10,597 nucleotides of DNA from Eubacteriaceae bacterium. Lineage in GTDB: Bacteria; Bacillota; Clostridia; Lachnospirales; Lachnospiraceae. The stretch lies in the NCBI GenBank assembly GCA_902362875.1, contig CABIYF010000047.1, forward strand, positions 1 to 10,597, in the 5' to 3' direction. Numbering within the stretch: position 1 is the first letter of the stretch; each line of letters starts with the position of its first letter. Made by a program: the position numbers and the translations under genes. Below the pieces are notes generated by a model. It saw only the letters and a list, made by a program, of their open reading frames with translations, was not told where the DNA came from and ran no database searches. This document shows, one piece after another, positions 6,111 through 10,597 of the stretch.

Positions 6111-7346
6111 TTACGCTAACTGCTGTTTCTTTTCCATTTTCATCATGATGAATGTTCCGATAAAGCAAAGTACTAAGACTGCTGCTACGAAATATGCATT
6201 AATATGGAAAGCCGAACGAAGTGTTCCATCACTTAATTTGTTAATGTATACACGCCACTGTGTTGAGAAGAAGTTTCCGATATTTTCGCCTGCAAGGATC
6301 AGTGCCTGTGCTCTTACCTGTGCTTTTGGTGATGTTTTGATTGCTAGTAAAGTCACAACTGGATGTGCAAGTCCCATCGTTGCCCCTACCAAGAAGATTG
6401 CAACTAAGGATAAATTAAATGTCGTTGCTACAACTCCAAGGATCAGTCCTGCAAGTAACATTCCATAGAATAAATGAAGGGAAAATCTTCCGATCTTGTT
6501 GTAAATAGGTCCGTTTAATGCTCGTCCGATAAAACTTGCAAGTGGCATGATACTTGCTGCAAGTCCTACCTGTACCAATGATGCACTAATTGGTGGTTCA
6601 GCGATCCATGTAGAAATGTTAGACCACATCAGCTGGATCATTAAGTATACTAAGAATGCAAGTACAATATAAATGATAACGGATGGATTTAATTCTCTTT
6701 CTTTTTTTCCTTCCTTCTTTGTTTCTTTTGCCTTATCGAGCACTTTTTCAGGCTCTTCGATAAATTTTTCTTTTGGTATGAAGATTAGGAATAAAAGCAC
6801 TGGTACAATAGCATATAAATAAAGCATATAAGAAGCTTTCCATCCGAAAGATGCATTTACAATTCCTGAAATGTTAGAGAAGATAAATCCCCAGAAACCA
6901 CTTCCTGCTGTTACGACTCCAAGGACTGTTGCAAGTTCCTTTCCTTCAAAATAGAATGGAAGAACTGCTCCTGCGATCAGACATCCAACTCCTGCTCCAA
7001 ATCCTACAAAGAATCTCATGAAGATCATCGCGCTTAAGCTTCCACTCACTAGAACTGCTCCTACGCTTCCTCCGATTGTCAGCACTCCTGCGACAACTGC
7101 CCAGATTCTCATGTTCATTTTCTTTCCACCGATCAGTGAAAGGAAAATATTTGCTGCTACCATCGCTAAGTTTGTGATTGTTGCAATGTAATTTACCATG
7201 ATCTCATTTGTAAATCCCTGAACCTCTGCGATTGATCTGATCAATGGTGCGTTGATATTTGCATACGCTCCGTTAAAAAATGTCCAGATAAACATGACGA
7301 TAAAGATCACTCTTTTTGCTGTTTTTCTGTCTTTATATTTTATCAA
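6111..7346 (-). CDS. MFS transporter (TTG start)
   Basis: The protein has 411 residues and 12 predicted membrane helices in two six-helix halves. A charged central loop (about residues 191-220, rich in Lys and Glu) separates them. A basic N-terminus (IKYKDRKTAKR) precedes helix 1, and the helix 2-3 loop has GGKKMNMR, a motif-A-like turn. The start is TTG at 7346, eight bases after AGGAGG. An ATG directly behind the AGGAGG reads only three codons to a stop. It is the first gene of the operon, 64 bp ahead of the dehydrogenase, and probably carries the substrate or product of that enzyme. The two halves suggest a cyanate/oxalate-formate-like carrier of organic anions, but this is a guess. Confidence 0.9.
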   Translation of the reverse strand: MIKYKDRKTAKRVIFIVMFIWTFFNGAYANINAPLIRSIAEVQGFTNEIMVNYIATITNLAMVAANIFLSLIGGKKMNMRIWAVVAGVLTIGGSVGAVLVSGSLSAMIFMRFFVGFGAGVGCLIAGAVLPFYFEGKELATVLGVVTAGSGFWGFIFSNISGIVNASFGWKASYMLYLYAIVPVLLFLIFIPKEKFIEEPEKVLDKAKETKKEGKKERELNPSVIIYIVLAFLVYLMIQLMWSNISTWIAEPPISASLVQVGLAASIMPLASFIGRALNGPIYNKIGRFSLHLFYGMLLAGLILGVVATTFNLSLVAIFLVGATMGLAHPVVTLLAIKTSPKAQVRAQALILAGENIGNFFSTQWRVYINKLSDGTLRSAFHINAYFVAAVLVLCFIGTFIMMKMEKKQQLA

Positions 7347-7360
7347 TTTTTCATCCTCCT
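7343..7360 (-). promoter_or_regulatory. Start region of the MFS gene: Shine-Dalgarno, three-codon ORF and TTG
   Basis: AGGAGG (7360-7355) is followed at once by ATGAAAAATTGA, a three-codon ORF (7354-7343). Its TGA overlaps the TTG start (7346-7344). The ATG is too close to the Shine-Dalgarno to be efficient, while the TTG is at optimal spacing. This decides the start. Confidence 0.7.
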
Positions 7361-7395
7361 AAATCAACTTTGTTCCGATCGGTTTGACAGTGTTA

Positions 7396-7424
7396 ATTTT
7401 ATAACAAGGTTTTTGTATTTTCAA
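7396..7424 (-). promoter_or_regulatory. Promoter of the MFS-ADH-YhdT-symporter operon
   Basis: On the minus strand a -35 TTGAAA (7424-7419) and a -10 TAAAAT (7401-7396) are separated by 17 bases, about 50 bases upstream of the TTG start. An 8-bp palindrome CCGATCGG (7375-7382) falls in the predicted leader shortly after the start point and might be a repressor site. Confidence 0.6.
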
Positions 7425-7426
7425 TT

Positions 7427-7439
7427 TTCAAAACTTGAA
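7427..7439. promoter_or_regulatory. Candidate LysR-type operator (T-N11-A)
   Basis: TTCAA-AAC-TTGAA is a perfect 5-bp dyad of 13 bases and fits the T-N11-A form bound by LysR regulators. It lies two bases upstream of the -35 of the MFS operon and about 110 bp before lysR1, as expected for activation of the operon by the divergently encoded regulator. AT-rich sequence makes chance matches fairly common. Confidence 0.45.
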
Positions 7440-7491
7440 TCTGTAAATCAAAAATTTGCACATCTTTCTTCTGACTATTTTTTTGTATCTG

Positions 7492-7520
7492 CTGACGAAC
7501 AATCTGGAATGTGATACTAT
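7492..7520 (+). promoter_or_regulatory. Possible promoter of the lysR pair
   Basis: CTGACG (7492-7497) and TACTAT (7515-7520) are 17 bases apart, 25 bases before the GTG start. Each hexamer matches the consensus at four of six positions, so the call is moderate. Confidence 0.45.
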
Positions 7521-7545
7521 ATAAGAAATAAAGGAGGTCAAAACC

Positions 7546-8451
7546 GTGACAATTCAACAATTATTGATCTTTGACTGTCTTGTAAAAGCGAAAAATTATG
7601 CAAGGTCTGAGGAAATTTTATATATTTCACAGTCGAATCTGCGCCGTATGATGAAAGCCTTGGAGAAGGAATTAAACGTCAAACTCTTCACAAAGAAAAA
7701 TCAGGAAATGGTACTTTCTGATGCAGGAATTCATTTTTATAAGTATGCGAAAACTATCCTTACTTCCTGTTCAGAACTTGAAGATAAGGTAAAAGAACTT
7801 CGTACAACTCCTGGACAATCCCTGATCGTTGCAACAACATCTTCGATCGCAGAATCTTTTATGCCAGAACTTATGCACATTTTTCATAAACGTAAGGATA
7901 TGAAGGATACGGAAGTCATTTTGAAACTTGCAGTGAGCAGTGATGCGGTTCTTGATATGTTAAAGAACGGAGAAGTTGAGCTGGCATTTTTGTATGATTA
8001 TGATACATCGTTAAATTATGATGTCTGTGCTTATCATGAATATATGATGGTACTTCCAGCATCTCATCCTCTTGCATCGAAAGAACAAATTAAGATTTCT
8101 GATATTGTCGGAGAACCATTTATTTTTTATGAGAAAAACAGCTCCTGCTATCATGCATTAAAGAAAATCTTTGCTTATGAGAACGTGGAACCGAATATTA
8201 TAAGATATGCCAATACTTCCGAAGAAATTATTACTTATGCCAGCTGGTACAATGCGATCGGTATCATTCCGAAAGCCAATGCCCTTGGAAATGATGTTGT
8301 ATTTTGTTCCATTGATTGTGAGGCAAACCGTTTTCCGATCTATATGTGCTGGCCGGATGAGAAATCGATGACTTATAATGCGGATTATATGTTAAATTTA
8401 TGTACCGTCTATAAAAATGAGCTGACGGAGCATTTGAAAAATATTTTGTAA
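7546..8451 (+). CDS. LysR family transcriptional regulator (lysR1)
   Basis: The protein has 301 residues. An N-terminal winged HTH covers residues 1-60 (MTIQQLLIFDCLVKAKNYARSEEILYISQSNLRRMMKALEKEL), followed by a linker helix and a LysR substrate-binding domain from about 90 to 295 (start QSLIVATTSS; ELAFLYDYD and YEYMMVLPASHPLAS in the middle). The start is GTG at 7546, eight bases after AGGAGG. It is transcribed away from the transporter-dehydrogenase operon, the usual layout for a LysR activator and its target. The inducer is probably that operon's substrate, which is not known. Ten bases separate it from the second regulator, so the two are co-transcribed. Confidence 0.92.
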   Translation: MTIQQLLIFDCLVKAKNYARSEEILYISQSNLRRMMKALEKELNVKLFTKKNQEMVLSDAGIHFYKYAKTILTSCSELEDKVKELRTTPGQSLIVATTSSIAESFMPELMHIFHKRKDMKDTEVILKLAVSSDAVLDMLKNGEVELAFLYDYDTSLNYDVCAYHEYMMVLPASHPLASKEQIKISDIVGEPFIFYEKNSSCYHALKKIFAYENVEPNIIRYANTSEEIITYASWYNAIGIIPKANALGNDVVFCSIDCEANRFPIYMCWPDEKSMTYNADYMLNLCTVYKNELTEHLKNIL

Positions 8452-8461
8452 GGAGACTTTT

Positions 8462-9376
8462 ATGACAATTCAACAACTTCAGGCTTTTGTTGCCGTATGC
8501 GAGACGAACAATTTTGCAAAAGCTGCAAAAAATTTAAATATGTATCCTTCCAATTTAAGTTATACGATCACGGAATTTGAAAATTCGCTTGACGTTTTGC
8601 TTTTAAATCGTTCGAAAAAGGGAGTTTATCCGAATATTCTAGGGCAGGAAGTGTATACTCGCGCGAAAAAAATTTTGGAGCTTGTTTCCAGTTGTATGGA
8701 AAATGCAGATACAATAAATCAGAACCGAAGAGGATTTACGATTACTTACTCCAGGCAGTTCAGCCTTGCTTCTTTTCAATCTGGATTAAAGGAATTACAT
8801 AGGGATTTTAGCGATCATGGAATTTCTCTGGATTTGATCATTCCAAATGATCAGACGATGGCTTTTCATGCTTTGGCAACAAAACGATCTGATATGGCGA
8901 TTTTGTATGAGGATGTTTTTGATCCCGTTGGGTATCAGAAGAAATGGGTTGCAAATGATTCTTTGTATGTGGCGCTTTCTTCTTCCCACAGGCTTGCTTT
9001 CCGTCGAACTTTGAGTTTGAATGATATCAAAGATCAGACAATTTTGCTGTGTCAGGATGGTAACTTATGGGATCAATATGTACAAAAGCTTTTCTTCCAT
9101 TCCAATATGACGCCTTCGAAATTTACTTATTGTTATAATTCTTTGTTACAGCGGGAATTGATCCTTCAGCATCCTCATTATGTGTCTATTGTTAGCAGCT
9201 TGTCTGTGCCTGATTTAGATACTGATTCTATAAATTCTTCGAATGATATGGAATCTAATCTTGTGTATCTCCCTTTGAATCATGAGATTAATCAGAGAAA
9301 GGTATATGCAGTTTATCCTGAAGATGGAGAAAATCCTGAAATGGTAGAGAATGTACTTGATTTTATTTGTAAATAA
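8462..9376 (+). CDS. LysR family transcriptional regulator (lysR2)
   Basis: The protein has 304 residues. A LysR HTH covers residues 1-60 (MTIQQLQAFVAVCETNNFAKAAKNLNMYPSNLSYTITEFENSL), followed by a ligand-binding domain from about 90 (RRGFTITYSRQFSLASFQSG). It starts at ATG with AAGGAG before it, 10 bp after lysR1, and ends before a bidirectional terminator. The first 14 bases after the initial base are identical to lysR1 (TGACAATTCAACAA). The two proteins are clearly diverged beyond the HTH, so they are old duplicates or unrelated members brought together. Both may control the divergent operon, or one may answer to a second signal. Confidence 0.92.
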   Translation: MTIQQLQAFVAVCETNNFAKAAKNLNMYPSNLSYTITEFENSLDVLLLNRSKKGVYPNILGQEVYTRAKKILELVSSCMENADTINQNRRGFTITYSRQFSLASFQSGLKELHRDFSDHGISLDLIIPNDQTMAFHALATKRSDMAILYEDVFDPVGYQKKWVANDSLYVALSSSHRLAFRRTLSLNDIKDQTILLCQDGNLWDQYVQKLFFHSNMTPSKFTYCYNSLLQRELILQHPHYVSIVSSLSVPDLDTDSINSSNDMESNLVYLPLNHEINQRKVYAVYPEDGENPEMVENVLDFICK

Positions 9377-9400
9377 GTTATATTTACTGTTTATAATTTA

Positions 9401-9442
9401 AAAGATGACTGCGGTTTATTTTGATATTACGCAGTCATCTTT
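9401..9442. terminator. Bidirectional terminator between lysR2 and the DUF89 gene
   Basis: AAAGATGACTGCG (9401-9413) pairs perfectly with CGCAGTCATCTTT (9430-9442), a 13-bp stem with a 16-base loop. T-rich sequence follows on the plus strand, and on the minus strand the stem runs into TTTTAAATTATAA. It serves both convergent genes. Confidence 0.9.
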
Positions 9443-9457
9443 TTATTTACTTTCCGT

Positions 9458-10342
9458 TTATTTACTATGTATTTCTAATCGTTCTTCTTTGCAGAATATC
9501 GGATCAAACAGCTTAACACCAAATCTCGTTGTAAATAGATCGCATTTGCATAAGAATAAGTAATATGGATTAATTCCTTCCTGATACATAGATTCAAAAT
9601 TACCCATTCCTTTCGCTATGATCACATCTGCACTGTCCAGATATTTTCTTGCTTCCTCACTTAACTGATCTTTGACGGTTCCTGTGATTGCAGCTCCATT
9701 GCTGATCACGGGAACAATCTTCGTAAGTCCCACTTCTTTTGCATCTTCTATCGTTGCATCATTAATTGCCAGTCCGCCTCTTACCATAACTGTGATTTCA
9801 AGATTTTTATAACGTTTCTTTAATTCTTCGATAAAAATCTTATCAAGAACAATTTCTCCACAATTATCTGTGATATATAAAAGAGTTTTTGCTTCTTTTA
9901 ATTCTTCTTCCAGATATTTTACTTCTTGTCTCAATATGCTTAGATCATTGACTTTATTTAATAAATTCTCTAACATTTGATCATCAATATTGCCTGTCAC
10001 ACCAAAATCTATGTAATTCCCGACACATACATATTTAATATAATCTTCTATGTCCTTTGTTTCCTTTAAGCATTCCCTGATCTCATCTTCTCTTTCTAAC
10101 ATATATTGATTATATTTATGCTTTAGTGTTACATAGTCCGTTTCTTCTTCATAGTAGTATTCATTATAAATATCCTGAATTCGCTTATCTAACATTGGTG
10201 TTGATTCTTTATCTCCATATTGATATAAGATTCCAGTAACTTTCTGAATAAATTCTTTTTTCTTTTTTTCATCCGAATGTTTACGGATCTTTTGTTCTCT
10301 TTTTGAAAGATTACATGCGATACATCTTGAATTTGCAATCAT
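9458..10342 (-). CDS. DUF89/ARMT1-like (AF1104-type) putative metal-dependent phosphatase
   Basis: The protein has 294 residues. An N-terminal CIAC pair (C7, C10) begins a helical domain rich in charged residues. The catalytic-type domain follows: LLYITDNCGEIVLDK (residues 154-168), MVRGGLAINDAT (186-197), SADVIIAKGMGNFES (237-251) and FLCKCDL (263-269). The DN, ND and KGxGNFE positions correspond to the metal- and phosphate-binding residues of DUF89 proteins, which remove phosphate from damaged or unwanted metabolites. The substrate here is unknown. The frame continues to 10384, but I chose 10342 because AAGGAG precedes it and because the -10 box overlaps the 10384 codon. The promoter is shared in design with the DUF134-NifX gene. 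Confidence 0.88.
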   Translation of the reverse strand: MIANSRCIACNLSKREQKIRKHSDEKKKKEFIQKVTGILYQYGDKESTPMLDKRIQDIYNEYYYEEETDYVTLKHKYNQYMLEREDEIRECLKETKDIEDYIKYVCVGNYIDFGVTGNIDDQMLENLLNKVNDLSILRQEVKYLEEELKEAKTLLYITDNCGEIVLDKIFIEELKKRYKNLEITVMVRGGLAINDATIEDAKEVGLTKIVPVISNGAAITGTVKDQLSEEARKYLDSADVIIAKGMGNFESMYQEGINPYYLFLCKCDLFTTRFGVKLFDPIFCKEERLEIHSK

Positions 10343-10382
10343 AGTTTCTCTCCTTTTGTGATCACAGTTTGATTCTTCCTTC

Positions 10383-10411
10383 ATTATAGCATGAGAAATT
10401 TTATGATTCTA
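10383..10411 (-). promoter_or_regulatory. Promoter of the DUF89 gene
   Basis: On the minus strand a -35 TAGAAT (10411-10406) and an extended -10 TGCTATAAT (hexamer 10388-10383) are 17 bases apart, about 41 bases before the start codon. The weak -35 sits inside GTAACTAGAATCATAAA, nearly identical to the matching part of the promoter at 1399-1427, which hints at a common regulator. Confidence 0.7.
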
Positions 10412-10455
10412 GTTACAATCGCTGCTTGATAATCTTTAAATTTTTCTTTTAAACG

Positions 10456-10484
10456 AAAAAAAACATCCTTATTCTCTAAGAATG
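10456..10484 (-). terminator. Terminator of the rRNA operon
   Basis: On the minus strand CATTCTTA (10484-10477) pairs with TAAGGATG (10471-10464), with one G-U pair and a GAGAA loop. Eight T follow (10463-10456). It lies about 90 bases after the 23S end and before the DUF89 promoter. The spacer 10485-10576 shows no 5S or tRNA gene. Confidence 0.8.
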
Positions 10485-10576
10485 CTTAAATCTTCATATT
10501 AAATCTATATATAAAGGATATACCTTCAAAACAACATACAAGAACTATTCTTCATCTTCCACACTCTGCCTTCTTT

Positions 10577-10597
10577 GGTTAAAGCCTCGACCGATTA
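10577..10597 (-). rRNA. 23S ribosomal RNA, extreme 3' end (partial)
   Basis: Read on the minus strand, the last bases are TAATCGGTCGAGGCTTTAAC followed by C. This corresponds to the end of Firmicutes 23S rRNA (ACTAATCGGTCGAGG, then a CTTAACC-type 3' strand that pairs with the 5' end). In E. coli the same place reads ACTAATGAACCGTGAGGCTTAACC. Only about 21 bases lie in the window. The match is from memory of the conserved end, and the Rho-independent terminator just downstream supports it. Confidence 0.75.

Noticed and set aside
10343..10384. Longer N-terminus for the DUF89 protein (start at 10384)
   Set aside because: The -10 box overlaps that codon and a strong ribosome binding site serves the ATG at 10342.
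10385..10576. tRNA or 5S gene between the DUF89 promoter and the 23S end
   Set aside because: No cloverleaf, CCA end or 5S-like conserved blocks were seen on either strand.

Overview
The window looks like low-GC Bacillota DNA, most likely from a Lachnospiraceae-type gut anaerobe. The grounds are A/T-rich codon use, strong AGGAGG-type ribosome binding sites, Clostridia-like protein families, and a 23S rRNA 3' end of Firmicutes type at the right edge. The genus cannot be told from the sequence.

Left edge (1-572): no credible gene. It is filled by two abutting long palindromes. The left one (about 16-287) is degenerate. The right one (281-541) has 53-bp arms that match perfectly. They share the arm at about 281-295, so that arm can pair in either direction. 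Next, on the minus strand, is a gene that fuses a DUF134 helix-turn-helix domain to a NifX-like cluster-binding domain. It carries a second ribosome binding site and ATG at the domain boundary. Its promoter closely resembles the one in front of the DUF89 gene at the other end of the window.

1552-2828 is a graveyard of three minus-strand genes: a lipoprotein alpha/beta hydrolase with an internal deletion, the C-terminal end of a flavodoxin-like/NADPH-dependent FMN reductase, and a second alpha/beta hydrolase reduced to its C-terminal third.

2898-7346 is a minus-strand operon in transcription order: MFS transporter (TTG start), iron-containing alcohol dehydrogenase (split by an apparent single-base frameshift), YhdT-like small membrane protein, sodium:solute symporter, then a clear terminator. 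Two tandem LysR-type regulators (7546-9376, plus strand) diverge from it. The shared 200-bp region holds promoter candidates for both directions and a T-N11-A palindrome just upstream of the operon's -35. A reasonable reading is a LysR-controlled uptake-and-oxidation (or reduction) operon for an unknown small organic substrate.

9401-9442 is a bidirectional terminator between lysR2 and the convergent DUF89/AF1104-like gene (9458-10342, minus). Upstream of that gene lie the terminator and last bases of a minus-strand rRNA operon, with no 5S gene between the 23S end and the terminator.
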